From assembly GCA_900469345.1 (NCBI GenBank), contig UBWZ01000004.1:124001-188000 (forward strand): a DNA stretch of 64,000 bases, read 5' to 3'. The translations under genes were made by a program, and so were the position numbers. Of this stretch, positions 54,163 through 63,313 are shown one piece after another; the first letter of the stretch is position 1; each line of letters begins with the position of its first letter. The notes under the pieces were generated by a model. The model ran no database searches and was not told where the DNA came from. It saw only the letters and a program-made list of their open reading frames with translations. The DNA is from Hyphomicrobiales bacterium (lineage in GTDB: Bacteria; Pseudomonadota; Alphaproteobacteria; Rhizobiales; Rhizobiaceae).

Positions 54163-54366
54163 ATGGCAACTGGTATCGTAAAGTTTTTCGCTCAGGACAA
54201 AGGCTTCGGCTTCATCACTCCGGACAATGGCGGCCCGGACGTGTTCGTGCACATCTCTGCTGTTGGCTTTGGAGGCTCGCTTCAGGACGGCCAGAAGGTC
54301 AGCTATGACGTTGGCCAGGACCGCAAGACCGGAAAGTCGAAGGCTGAGAACGTCACCCTCCTCTAG
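54163..54366 (+). CDS. cold-shock domain protein
   Basis: A 67-residue CspA-type RNA chaperone: RNP1 motif [12 protein letters not shown]2 motif VFVHISAV, and a standard five-strand OB-fold length. It binds single-stranded RNA or DNA and melts structured messages. The ATG at 54163 follows atgagg; the open frame extending upstream to 53989 is leader sequence. A hairpin (AACGGCC/GGCCGTT, 54374-54401) lies 7 bp past the stop but lacks a T run. Confidence 0.93.
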   Translation: MATGIVKFFAQDKGFGFITPDNGGPDVFVHISAVGFGGSLQDGQKVSYDVGQDRKTGKSKAENVTLL

Positions 54367-54637
54367 CCACTGGAACGGCCTGACCTCCGGGTGGGGCCGT
54401 TAAAGCCGCCTTGGGACGTGTTCGCGTCCAGGGCGCCGCTTGAGCCGCGCAGCGGAAGCTGGGCGATAGAGCGCGCACCCCAAAATGGGGTCTGTACGAT
54501 TTGCTGGCGCGGAAGGGTTTGCTCAGGCTCCCATTCCGCGTCACGCAGTCGATCGTTTATTTTCAAAGCATATCTCAATGACGACGTATTCAGCGGCCTC
54601 GCTTTGTGAAGCGGGATCCGTAGCTGCAGGGCGGGAC

Positions 54638-54856
54638 ATGGACGAATCGGTCAGAATCGAAAACAGAGGCGATTTCGCGGTCTGGGCAATCGAAGCGGCC
54701 AAGCAGATCGTTGGCGAGCACGGGTTCGAGCTTGCCAGAGCGGCACGTGATGGCAGCGAAGAGGACCTGCGTTCGGCCGGCAATGCGCTCGGGCAAGCCA
54801 TTACCAATGCACTGATCGAAGTTTATGACGGGCTGGCTGACGGCCCTGTGGATTAG
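54638..54856 (+). CDS. hypothetical protein
   Basis: A 72-residue acidic helical protein (VWAIEAAKQIVGEHGFELARAARDG, LRSAGNALGQAITNALIEVYDGLAD) with no membrane segment or recognised domain. The start is uncertain: the ATG at 54638 has agggcggg upstream, while in-frame ATGs at 54578 and 54485 have none. The 271-bp spacer after the cold-shock gene contains a small hairpin, ACCCCAAAATGGGGT (54477-54491). Confidence 0.5.
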   Translation: MDESVRIENRGDFAVWAIEAAKQIVGEHGFELARAARDGSEEDLRSAGNALGQAITNALIEVYDGLADGPVD

Positions 54857-54996
54857 GATCCGACCGTCCGCGGAAAGATGCCGGATGCGCCACGACAATG
54901 CCGGAACGCTGACGCGCCGGCCGCCTCAGCGACGTTGCAGAGCACCGTTAGCGTGACAGATCGGCACGATCATCGGCAATCCCGAACCGCCGCCGG

Positions 54997-55776
54997 TCAG
55001 ACGGCATGCTGCTGCACGCTCAGCCCGCCATCGATGGTGAGGCAGGTGGCGTTCATAAACGGACATTCATCGGAAATCATGAACACCGCGGCCATGGCGA
55101 TCTCTTCCGGCGAGGCGATGCGGCCGCCCGGATGCAGCTTCATCGTTTCCGCCCTCGCGGCGTCCGGGTCTGCAAACCCGTTCCAGTAGTCGATGACCTT
55201 TTGCGTCGAGACATAGCCCGGCGCCAGCGCGTTTACCCGGATGTTCTTGGGCGCATATTCCAGTCCGAGTGACTTTGTCATGCCGAGCAACGCATGCTTG
55301 GCGAGAGGATAGGGAAAGGTATGCGGAATGATCGTAAAGGCGTGGGTCGAGGCGATATTGAGGATGACGCCGCCGCCCGCCCCGATCATTCCCGGCAGCA
55401 CCGCTTTGCAGCAGTTCCAGGCCCCCTTCAGGTTGATGTCGAAGCAACGGCTCCAGTCCTCGTCGCTCGTCTCGAGCGGTTCGTTGAAGACATTGACGCC
55501 GGCATTGTTGACCAGAGCGTTGATCGGCCCGATCGCCTTCGCCGCCTCAGCAACGGCCGCCGCGATCGCCGCCGCATCGGTGATATCTGCAGCAGTCCAT
55601 GAGACATCGCCGCCGGCTTGGCTCATCAGCATCGCCTCGCGCTCTAGCAGCGCCGCATCCCGGTCGATCAGGTACAGCGCCGCCTCTTCTCGCAGGAAGG
55701 CTTTGGCAATCGCCAGGCCGATGCCCTGGGCCGCGCCCGTCACGAAGATCCGTTTGCCCGCAAGCCGTCCCGTCAT
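54997..55776 (-). CDS. short-chain dehydrogenase/reductase of the galactonate-type operon
   Basis: A 259-residue classical SDR: cofactor motif VTGAAQGIGLAIA, NNAG motif LVNNAGVN, catalytic Ser in ILNIASTHAF and the YxxxK pair in YPLAKHALLG. The Asp after strand 2 (YLIDRD) suggests NAD rather than NADP. As the last gene of the dgoD operon it is likely a sugar or sugar-acid dehydrogenase, such as galactose or fucose dehydrogenase; substrate unproven. ATG at 55776 follows aaggaggag. Confidence 0.87.
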   Translation of the reverse strand: MTGRLAGKRIFVTGAAQGIGLAIAKAFLREEAALYLIDRDAALLEREAMLMSQAGGDVSWTAADITDAAAIAAAVAEAAKAIGPINALVNNAGVNVFNEPLETSDEDWSRCFDINLKGAWNCCKAVLPGMIGAGGGVILNIASTHAFTIIPHTFPYPLAKHALLGMTKSLGLEYAPKNIRVNALAPGYVSTQKVIDYWNGFADPDAARAETMKLHPGGRIASPEEIAMAAVFMISDECPFMNATCLTIDGGLSVQQHAV

Positions 55777-55789
55777 CGCTCTCTCCTCC

Positions 55790-56938
55790 TTACCACTCGG
55801 CAAAGCTGCCATCCGGATGGCGCCAGATCGGATTGCGCCAGCGATGGCCTTGCTTGGCCCGCTCGATCACATACGCTTCGTCCACCTCGATACCGAGCCC
55901 TGGCCCCTGCGGAATGCCAACGAAGCCGTCGGCATACTGGAACACGTCCTTGTTGACGATATAGTCCAGGATGTCGTTGGCCTCGTTATAGTGAATGCCG
56001 AGGCTCTGTTCCTGGATGAAGGCATTGTAGGCCACCGCATCGATCTGCAGGCAGGCCGCAAGCGCGATCGGCCCAAGCGGGCAATGCGGTGCAAGCGCAA
56101 CGTCGTAGGCCTCGGCCATCGCCGCGATCTTGCGGCATTCCGTGATCCCGCCGGCATGCGAGAGGTCGGGCTGGATGATGTCGACGTACCCGCCTTCGAA
56201 AACCGACTTGAAATCCCAGCGCGAATAGAGCCGCTCGCCGAGCGCGATCGGCGTCGAGGTATGGTTGGCGATTTCCTTCAGGGCTTCCTTGTTTTCCGAG
56301 AGCACCGGCTCCTCGATGAACATCAGCTTGTAGGGTTCCAGTTCCTTCGCCAGCACCTTGGCCATCGGCTTGTGCACGCGGCCGTGGAAATCAACGCCGA
56401 TGCCGATATGCGGTCCCACCGCCTCGCGGATGACGGCGATCGTCTCGACCGCCTTTTCCACTTTCTCGTTGGTGTCGACGATCTGCATCTCCTCGCAGCC
56501 GTTGAGCTTGATCGCCTGAAAGCCGCGGGCAACCACGTCCTTCGCATTGCGGGCGACGTCGGCGGGCCGGTCGCCGCCGATCCACGAATAGACCTTGATC
56601 CGATCCCGCAGCTGGCCGCCGAGAAGCGAATGGATCGGCTGGCCGAGTGCCTTGCCCTTGATGTCCCAGAGCGCCTGGTCGATGCCGGCGAGTGCCGACA
56701 TGTGAACGGCCCCGCCGCGATAGAAGCCGCCGCGATAGAGCACCGTCCAGTGATCCTCGATCAAAAAGGGATCCCTGCCGATCAGGTAGTCCGCCATCTC
56801 CTGGACGGCGGCTTCAACGGTCAGCGCCCGGCCCTCGACCACCGGCTCGCCCCAGCCGACAACGCCCTCGTCGGTTTCGATCTTCAAGAATAGCCAACGG
56901 GGTGGAACGATATAGGTGGTCAGTTTGGTGATCTTCAT
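55790..56938 (-). CDS. dgoD: D-galactonate dehydratase
   Basis: Dehydrates D-galactonate to 2-dehydro-3-deoxy-D-galactonate. A 382-residue enolase-superfamily enzyme, the same length as E. coli DgoD as I recall it, with closely matching segments: N-terminus [39 protein letters not shown], and C-terminus [16 protein letters not shown]. Metal ligands are in DFHGRVH, FIEEPV and ALGERLYSR; the catalytic His pair is covered by DLSHAGG and APHCPLGP. It is 13 bp after the GMC gene and 13 bp before the SDR gene. The kinase and aldolase that finish the De Ley-Doudoroff route are not in the window. Confidence 0.93.
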   Translation of the reverse strand: MKITKLTTYIVPPRWLFLKIETDEGVVGWGEPVVEGRALTVEAAVQEMADYLIGRDPFLIEDHWTVLYRGGFYRGGAVHMSALAGIDQALWDIKGKALGQPIHSLLGGQLRDRIKVYSWIGGDRPADVARNAKDVVARGFQAIKLNGCEEMQIVDTNEKVEKAVETIAVIREAVGPHIGIGVDFHGRVHKPMAKVLAKELEPYKLMFIEEPVLSENKEALKEIANHTSTPIALGERLYSRWDFKSVFEGGYVDIIQPDLSHAGGITECRKIAAMAEAYDVALAPHCPLGPIALAACLQIDAVAYNAFIQEQSLGIHYNEANDILDYIVNKDVFQYADGFVGIPQGPGLGIEVDEAYVIERAKQGHRWRNPIWRHPDGSFAEW

Positions 56939-56951
56939 GAAGCTCTCCCGA

Positions 56952-58580
56952 TCAGGCGAGAATGAGGTCGGCGGCCTTGGCGGCTGCGGCAAGAACGGCG
57001 GCATTCGTATTGCCGCTGACGATGGCAGGCATCAGCGATGCGTCGATGACCCGCAGGCCCCGCGTCCCGCGCACTTTCAGCTGGGTGTCGAGCACGGCCT
57101 CGGGATCGCCGTCATGCCCCATCTTGCAGGTGCCGACCGGGTGGTAGCCGGTCTTGACGGTACGCCTGCAATGCTCGGCGATCGCATCGTCGCTGGTCAC
57201 CTCGGCGCCTGGAAAGATTTCCCGGTCGATCAGCCCGCGCATCGGCGATGCATCGAGAACGGTTCGGGCAAACCGAAACCCTGCAATGGTCAGCCGAAGG
57301 TCATCCGGATGCCCGAAGATCTGCGTGTCGACGACCGGGTCGGCGAACGGATCGCTCGACGCCAGCGTCACCGAACCCCTCGCCTTCGGCCGCAACAGCA
57401 GCGAATTGATCGTTACGCCGTCGCCCGGCTCGGTCCCCATCACGTCGCGGTCGAGATAGACGGTCGGCACGCAGAACATCTGGATCGTCGGGCGCGCGTT
57501 GTCTCCATCGGGATCGTAGAAGGCGCAGGTTTCGACACCGGTCGTCGACACCGGCCCCGATTTGAACATCAGATACTGCAGCCCCGCCTTGATCATCGGC
57601 CAGCCGCGATCCTGCCCGTAATATCCGAACGAGCCCTTGGTGGTCGCGACGACAGGGCATTCGTAGTGGTCCTGCAGGTTCCGTCCGACGCCGGGCAGCA
57701 CGACCTTTGCGGCGATGCCGTGCCGGGCAAGTTCGTCCTCGGGACCGATGCCGGACAGCATCAGCAGCTTCGGTGTCTGGTAGGCGCCTGCCGCCAGGAT
57801 GACGTCCACGCCCGCCGCCGCAGACCGGCGCGAGCCGCTCACCACGTAGTCGACGCCGACGGCGCGATCACCATCCATGCGGATCCCCGTCACCGTCGCA
57901 CCCGTCTCGATCGTCAGCAGCGGATTGCTCATCACCGGCGCGAGAAATGCATCGACCGCGCTCGAGCGCTTGCGCGTCGTCCAGTCGATCGTGTGCTGCA
58001 TGAAGCCGACGCCGAACTGGTGCGCGCCGTTGAAATCCGGATTGTAGGGGAGGCCCATGCCCTGCAGCGTCTTCACATAGGTGCGCGTCATCGGGCTCGT
58101 ATGGCCCAGATGCGAGATCTTCAACGGGCCGCCGACGCCGTGATACTCGCCCGCCAGATGATCGTTGTCTTCCTGCGCCTTGAAGTAGGGGAGAAGGTCG
58201 CGATAGGACCACGAGCCATCATTGTTGGAGCCGGGCGGCGTGATCAGCTCATTCCAGAGATCGAAATCCGCGGCCTGGCCGCGCATATAGACCATCGCGT
58301 TGACCGTACTGCCGCCGCCGAGCACCCTGCCCTGCGGCACGACCGGCCCGCGGCCACCAAGCTGCGGCTGCGGCTTGGTCTTGTGCAGGGAGAGGTAGGT
58401 GTCCTTGGCCAGGAACTTCATGTAACCGGCCGGAAAATTCATGATCGGATTGGGCTTTGCGGGGCCACGTTCGAGAAGCAGCACCCGCGCCTTGCCCTCG
58501 GCGACGAGCCGGGCAGCGACCACGCAGGCGGAACTGCCGCCGCCGACGATGATGTAGTCGTACCGATCTTCCTTAGACAT
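56952..58580 (-). CDS. GMC-family FAD oxidoreductase (choline dehydrogenase-like)
   Basis: A 542-residue glucose-methanol-choline oxidoreductase. FAD motif [20 protein letters not shown] signature 1 region [18 protein letters not shown], signature 2 region [18 protein letters not shown], and active-site [11 protein letters not shown] (catalytic His) with [12 protein letters not shown] at the C terminus. It oxidises an alcohol or sugar hydroxyl and passes electrons to a quinone or oxygen. It lies between the aldose epimerase and dgoD genes, where a sugar dehydrogenase would fit; true substrate unknown. Confidence 0.87.
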   Translation of the reverse strand: MSKEDRYDYIIVGGGSSACVVAARLVAEGKARVLLLERGPAKPNPIMNFPAGYMKFLAKDTYLSLHKTKPQPQLGGRGPVVPQGRVLGGGSTVNAMVYMRGQAADFDLWNELITPPGSNNDGSWSYRDLLPYFKAQEDNDHLAGEYHGVGGPLKISHLGHTSPMTRTYVKTLQGMGLPYNPDFNGAHQFGVGFMQHTIDWTTRKRSSAVDAFLAPVMSNPLLTIETGATVTGIRMDGDRAVGVDYVVSGSRRSAAAGVDVILAAGAYQTPKLLMLSGIGPEDELARHGIAAKVVLPGVGRNLQDHYECPVVATTKGSFGYYGQDRGWPMIKAGLQYLMFKSGPVSTTGVETCAFYDPDGDNARPTIQMFCVPTVYLDRDVMGTEPGDGVTINSLLLRPKARGSVTLASSDPFADPVVDTQIFGHPDDLRLTIAGFRFARTVLDASPMRGLIDREIFPGAEVTSDDAIAEHCRRTVKTGYHPVGTCKMGHDGDPEAVLDTQLKVRGTRGLRVIDASLMPAIVSGNTNAAVLAAAAKAADLILA

Positions 58581-58607
58581 TGGCTCTCCCAGAAGACATG
58601 CGCATGC

Positions 58608-59501
58608 TCATAGATCTTGCGGCCGAAGCCGGATGCTGCCCGACAGCTGCTGGCCGGGCTGAAGGACGTGGAGGCCGCCGAGGTCGGGCAGGTTGTGCCC
58701 GTTGGCCAGGTGCGACATGGGCTCGAAACAGAAATAGTCGCGCTTGAACTGCGGATCGAAACCCGTGTCGGAGACGAACAGGAAAGCGTGGCGGAACACC
58801 GGATCGGCATCGAGACGAAGCTGCATCCCGCGCTCCGGCCAGGAAACGACAGCCTCGCCGCACCAGTCCTCGAACCCGTTGTTGACCCAGCGATGCGGCA
58901 GGGGCGACGGGTCGCTGAAATCGAGATCGTCGGGGATGGCGATCGCCTCGCCCGGCAGCCAGCCTTCGACTTCCGTCCAGACCTTGGCCGCCGGGGCACG
59001 CAGCGTCGTCTGCGGCGTCATCGGAAAATACGGATGCCAACCGAGGCCGAAGGGCAGCGCATCCTTTCCCCGATTGGACACCGACAGCGTCATGTCAAGC
59101 CCTTGCTCGGTCAGCTGGAAGGATTGGGTCGCGTCATAAACATAAGGCGTAGCGTCGCCGGTATGGGAAAACGCCAGACGGGCGGCATCGGCGGAAACCT
59201 CGACCGCTGACCATTCGGATTGCCAGCCTTCGCCGTGCAGATAGTGCGGGTCCCAGTCGGTGTTGGGGCGCAGGCGATACTCCCTCTCCGCAAACGTAAA
59301 GCGATTGTACTTCACCCGGTTGCCGAACGGCACCAGCGGATAGCAGGACGCGGACAGGGCATCCGCGTCATCGGGCGCCTCGCGCAGCAGCGGCACCCGG
59401 CTTTCGGCGCCGTCTTTCCAGAAGCCGAGGACCAGGCCACCGGCGGTCGAGATGCGCAGGGACAGAGCACCGCACGCCAGTTCAAGGACGGTCATCGGCA
59501 T
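58608..59501 (-). CDS. aldose 1-epimerase (galactose mutarotase family)
   Basis: A 297-residue beta-sandwich epimerase that interconverts alpha and beta anomers. Likely catalytic residues are His in HYLHGEGWQSEW and GLGWHPYFP, and Glu in YFCFEPMSH; PLVPFGNRVKYNRF is the substrate-binding segment. The ATG at 59501 shares its first base with the stop codon of the permease gene (TGATG), so translation is coupled; an alternative ATG lies two codons later. The role fits an aldose such as galactose or arabinose entering by the adjacent importer. Confidence 0.87.
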   Translation of the reverse strand: MPMTVLELACGALSLRISTAGGLVLGFWKDGAESRVPLLREAPDDADALSASCYPLVPFGNRVKYNRFTFAEREYRLRPNTDWDPHYLHGEGWQSEWSAVEVSADAARLAFSHTGDATPYVYDATQSFQLTEQGLDMTLSVSNRGKDALPFGLGWHPYFPMTPQTTLRAPAAKVWTEVEGWLPGEAIAIPDDLDFSDPSPLPHRWVNNGFEDWCGEAVVSWPERGMQLRLDADPVFRHAFLFVSDTGFDPQFKRDYFCFEPMSHLANGHNLPDLGGLHVLQPGQQLSGSIRLRPQDL

Positions 59502-60508
59502 CACCCCTTGTTGCGAGACAGGCTTCGCTTGATTGCCTGGATATTGGCGAGCACCGCAATGACGATGATCAGTCCGCGCACCACCTGCTGGAAGAACGGG
59601 TTGATGCCGAGCAGCACGAGGCCGTTGCCGATCAGGGTGATCACGAGCACGCCGAGCAGCGTGCCGAGCATGGAGCCGCGGCCACCCGACAGCGCCGTGC
59701 CGCCGACGACCACAGCGGCGATCACGTCGAACTCCAGTCCGCTGGCCGCCGTTGCATTGCCGGATCCCAGCCGCGACACGAGCAGGATGCCGGAAATCGC
59801 CGCCATCGCGCCGCCGATTGCAAACAGTCCCACGCGGATGCGCGAAACGCTGATGCCGCTCAGGAAGGCCGCGTGAGGATTGCCGCCGATTGCAAAGACC
59901 GAGCGCCCGAAGGCCGTTTTGCGGCTGACGAAGGCAAACGCGGCGAAGAGCACGAGCATGATGATCGCCGCCGGCGGAATGCCGAACACCGAGCGGTCGA
60001 GCGCATCCAGCATGTCGTTGCGTCCGATCGACACCGGCAGTGCGTCGGTGACAAACAGCGCGGTTCCGCGCAGCGCGCTCCACATGCCGAGCGTGGCGAC
60101 AAACGACGGCACGTCGAAATAGGCCCGCAGGACGCCGGAGATCGCCCCGAGGAATGCGCCGAAGGCGATGGCGACCACGAAGGCGAACGGGGTCGGCAAC
60201 CCCCATTGCAGGAGGAAGGCGAGCGATACCGAAATAAACGCGACCATCGGCCCGACGCTCACATCGATTTCGCCAGCGATGATGATCAGCGTGACGGCCC
60301 AGGCGGCGATGCCGATCGTCGCCGCATCGCGCAGGATGTTGACCTGGTTGTTGAATGAAATAAAGCCGGGGGCAGTCGATGCGAAGATCAGGTAGAGCAC
60401 CAGGATCGCAAGGAACAGGCTGACCTCGTTCATGTGCTGCGAGAACGCAAGGCGCGCCGTCTTGGGCTTGTCGGAAACCGCCGGCTTGGCAGCATGGTCG
60501 AGTGACAT
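59501..60508 (-). CDS. RbsC-type sugar ABC permease (galactonate-type operon)
   Basis: A 335-residue BPD_transp_2 permease with about nine membrane helices and the motifs VTLIIIAGEIDVSVGPMVAF and AAVVVGGTALSGGRGSMLGT. In the first motif a Glu (AGEIDVS) replaces the Gly seen in the two other permeases of this window. It follows the ATPase gene by 12 bp and overlaps the epimerase start. Confidence 0.88.
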   Translation of the reverse strand: MSLDHAAKPAVSDKPKTARLAFSQHMNEVSLFLAILVLYLIFASTAPGFISFNNQVNILRDAATIGIAAWAVTLIIIAGEIDVSVGPMVAFISVSLAFLLQWGLPTPFAFVVAIAFGAFLGAISGVLRAYFDVPSFVATLGMWSALRGTALFVTDALPVSIGRNDMLDALDRSVFGIPPAAIIMLVLFAAFAFVSRKTAFGRSVFAIGGNPHAAFLSGISVSRIRVGLFAIGGAMAAISGILLVSRLGSGNATAASGLEFDVIAAVVVGGTALSGGRGSMLGTLLGVLVITLIGNGLVLLGINPFFQQVVRGLIIVIAVLANIQAIKRSLSRNKG

Positions 60509-60520
60509 TCTCTGTCTCCC

Positions 60521-62041
60521 TCAGTGTCCAGAAATACAGGCTGCCATCAAGCTGTCCTGATCGATATGGGGTGATTTGAATTCGTCCTGGAGCGTCCCGT
60601 CCCTCAGCACCAGGACGCGGTCGCAGACGAGCGGCAGTTCCTCGATTTCGCTGGAGACGAAGATGATGCTGCGCCCCTCGGCGGCGAGCTGGCGGATGAT
60701 CGAGTAGATCTGGGCCTTGGCTTCGACATCGACGCCGCGCGTCGGCTCGTCGAGCAAGAGAACCCGGCTGCCGGCATAGACCCAGCGGCCGATCACCACC
60801 TTCTGCTGGTTGCCGCCGGAAAGCGTTCCGATCGGCGTATCCGTGCGCGCCGTCTTGATGTGCAGACGGTCGACGATCTTGCGCGTCGCCTCCGCCATCC
60901 GGCGCGACGACAGGATTCCTTTGCGGCTGACCCCTGAGAAATTGGTCGACAGCGTGTTTTCGTCGACGCCGAGGAGCGGCACGATGCCCTCTTCCTTGCG
61001 GCTTTCCGGCGTGTAGCCGAAACCGCGCGCGATCATGTCCTTGTAGCCTGCCGAACGAACGGACTGTTTGCCGATCCGGACATCGCCGCTGTCGAAAGGC
61101 CGCACGCCCATGATCGCTTGCAGCAGTTCGGTGCGGCCCGAACCGAGAAGCCCCGCAATTCCGAGCACTTCGCCCTGGCGCAGCGAGAAGGATACCGACG
61201 AGAGTTTCGGCGCTAGGGCAAGATCGTGGACCTCGAGCACGATGCCCGGCTGGCTCCTGTCTTCCAGCGCCGCCGCCTGGGACGCCTCGGATCCCAGCAT
61301 CAGCCGAACGATTTCGCGGGTGTCGGCACCCTTGACGTCCACCGTGTCTATAATCCGTCCGTCCCGCATGATCGTTGCGGAGTGGGCGATCTGGCGGATT
61401 TCGTTCATGCGGTGGCTGACATAGATGACGACGATGCCCTGGGCGGCGACACGGGTCACCGCCGCCATGACCTTGTCCGCTTCGGCCGCCGCAAGCGAAC
61501 TCGTGGGTTCGTCGAGAATGATAAGCTTGGGCCTGCCGAGCATGGCACGGGCGATTTCCAGAAGCTGGCGTTCGGCCGGGCTGAGGCCCGCCACGAGCCG
61601 GTCGGGAGGCAGGTCGAGACCGAGCTGCGCCATTGCCTCCCGGGCCTGCGCCTCCATGTCGGCATAGCGGATCACCCCGCCCTTGCGCGGCCAGCGTCCG
61701 AGGAACAGGTTTTCGGCAAGCGTCATGCCGGGCACCAGGCTCAGCTCCTGGTAGACGACACGCACGCCTTTTTGAAACGAGTCCTGTGCACGCGTCGAAC
61801 CGGAACCGGAAAGTTCAACGCCGTCGATCGTCACAGAGCCGGTATCCGGAATTTCGGCGCCCGTGAGCATGCGGATCAAAGTCGACTTGCCGGCGCCATT
61901 CTTGCCCAGAAGCGCCCTGACCTCTCCGGCCGCGACCGCGAAGGTCGCGTTGTCGAGCGCGAGTACGCCGGGATAGCGGCGCGTACAGTCACGGAGGGAC
62001 GCAACCGCATGCGCCGGGGCAAGGTTCGATACTGCAGTCAT
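60521..62041 (-). CDS. RbsA-type sugar ABC ATPase (galactonate-type operon)
   Basis: A 506-residue double ATPase: first half Walker A GKNGAGKST, degenerate signature LSPAERQLLEIARA, Walker B LIILDEPTSSL; second half GLLGSGRTE (degenerate Walker A), [14 protein letters not shown] and LLLDEPTRGVDVE. Standard RbsA/XylG/MglA architecture. It lies 81 bp downstream of the binding-protein gene; a short spacer hairpin may separate expression levels. Confidence 0.9.
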   Translation of the reverse strand: MTAVSNLAPAHAVASLRDCTRRYPGVLALDNATFAVAAGEVRALLGKNGAGKSTLIRMLTGAEIPDTGSVTIDGVELSGSGSTRAQDSFQKGVRVVYQELSLVPGMTLAENLFLGRWPRKGGVIRYADMEAQAREAMAQLGLDLPPDRLVAGLSPAERQLLEIARAMLGRPKLIILDEPTSSLAAAEADKVMAAVTRVAAQGIVVIYVSHRMNEIRQIAHSATIMRDGRIIDTVDVKGADTREIVRLMLGSEASQAAALEDRSQPGIVLEVHDLALAPKLSSVSFSLRQGEVLGIAGLLGSGRTELLQAIMGVRPFDSGDVRIGKQSVRSAGYKDMIARGFGYTPESRKEEGIVPLLGVDENTLSTNFSGVSRKGILSSRRMAEATRKIVDRLHIKTARTDTPIGTLSGGNQQKVVIGRWVYAGSRVLLLDEPTRGVDVEAKAQIYSIIRQLAAEGRSIIFVSSEIEELPLVCDRVLVLRDGTLQDEFKSPHIDQDSLMAACISGH

Positions 62042-62122
62042 GGATCTTCCGGCAATGAGTGAGGTCAGGAAGACGCCGCGGCATGGCGGCGTCCTCTCGC
62101 ATAGGCTCGCAGAATCTCCCGA

Positions 62123-63094
62123 TCAGGGGATGCCGTCCGAATGGGCCTTCAGCCAACCCTTGCCGTCTTCCGCCGATTTGTAGAGATCGATGTCGTAGGC
62201 GACCTTGATCCCCTCCGGCGGCTTGCCGTCGATGGACTTGACGGCCTGCGCCAGGGCGAGCTTGCCGAGCCCCTGTCCGGAAATGTCGACCACCGCCTTG
62301 ATGACCGTGAAGTCAGAGAGTTCCTGCGCGATTTCCGTCGTCATGTCGCCGCCGAAGACGACCACCTTGCCGGTCTTGCCCTGGCTCTTCACCGCCCGCG
62401 CCGCGCCGAGCGTGGCGCCGCCGGCTTCTCCGAAGAAGGCATCGATATCGGGATTGGAAGACAGCATCGTGCTCGCCACCGAGACGGCCTTGTCGAGCAC
62501 GGCGCCTTCCTGATTGGCGACGATCTTCGCGCCCGGCACCTTGGCCTTCAAGGCCTCCTCGAAACCCTTGCGCCGCGTCACGCAGACCTCGACGAATTCG
62601 CAGTTCAACACCGCGATCTTGGGAGCGTCCTTCTTTTCGGCGAGGAAATAATCCCCGGCCGCATCGCCGAGCTTGTGCCCGAACTCGTAGGGATCGCCGA
62701 CCGCATAGGCGGAAACGTATTCCTTCATGTCTGCATCGTTGAGGCAGGTATTGTAGCACACGACGGGAATACCCGCGTCATGGGCGCGGCGGATCGCCCG
62801 ATAGGATCCGTCGGCTGAAACCGGCGAGACGATGATCGCCTGCACGCCGGCGGAAATCAGCGAATCGATGAAGGATGATTCCTTGCTGACATCGCCCTGC
62901 GCATTCGTCTCGACGATGTCGAGCTTCTTGCCGGCGTCGCCCGCAGCGGTCTGGATCCCCTTGCGCACACCCGCATAGAACCCCTGCGCATCCATGTAGA
63001 TCGCGCCGACCTTGAGCTGCTCCTGCGCTCCGGCAGCGGTCGCCACTATCAGCGCGGCTGCAGCCATCAGGGCTGTTCGTTTCACGAGCTTCAT
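62123..63094 (-). CDS. periplasmic sugar-binding protein (galactonate-type operon)
   Basis: A 323-residue RbsB-like binding protein with signal peptide (LVKRTALMAAAALIVATAAGA). Motifs are FYAGVRKGIQTAAGDAGKKLDI, SLISAGVQAIIVSPVSADG and DAFFGEAGGATLGAARAVKSQG. Four Cys occur in the mature part (CYNTC, NCEFVEVC), an unusual number for this family, so disulfides are possible. First gene of the operon, 219 bp from the divergent GntR gene. The start at 63094 follows gggaggag. Confidence 0.88.
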   Translation of the reverse strand: MKLVKRTALMAAAALIVATAAGAQEQLKVGAIYMDAQGFYAGVRKGIQTAAGDAGKKLDIVETNAQGDVSKESSFIDSLISAGVQAIIVSPVSADGSYRAIRRAHDAGIPVVCYNTCLNDADMKEYVSAYAVGDPYEFGHKLGDAAGDYFLAEKKDAPKIAVLNCEFVEVCVTRRKGFEEALKAKVPGAKIVANQEGAVLDKAVSVASTMLSSNPDIDAFFGEAGGATLGAARAVKSQGKTGKVVVFGGDMTTEIAQELSDFTVIKAVVDISGQGLGKLALAQAVKSIDGKPPEGIKVAYDIDLYKSAEDGKGWLKAHSDGIP

Positions 63095-63191
63095 CAACTC
63101 CTCCCTTCGATTGGTTCGGGCACCGTCATTCTGTTGCGGCCTCCAGAGCCGACATGATGCAAAGCCCCGCGCCAGTGTCAATATAAATATG

Positions 63192-63205
63192 ATTTATTTG
63201 TAAAT
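63192..63205. promoter_or_regulatory. candidate operator in the GntR/ABC divergent spacer
   Basis: ATTTA-TTTG-TAAAT inverted repeat inside a strongly A+T-rich stretch (63178-63210), 98 bp from the binding-protein start and 109 bp from the GntR start. Position fits a regulator site or overlapping promoters; no family-specific motif is certain. Confidence 0.35.
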
Positions 63206-63313
63206 TGATCGCGCAACAAGGTTCATTCATAGTACCGCGACATGCTCGCCCAGGGAGCGGGGGACTTGCCTGCCCATGGCAGGCGCGGTGCATTACGATC
63301 GGAAGGGAACAGT

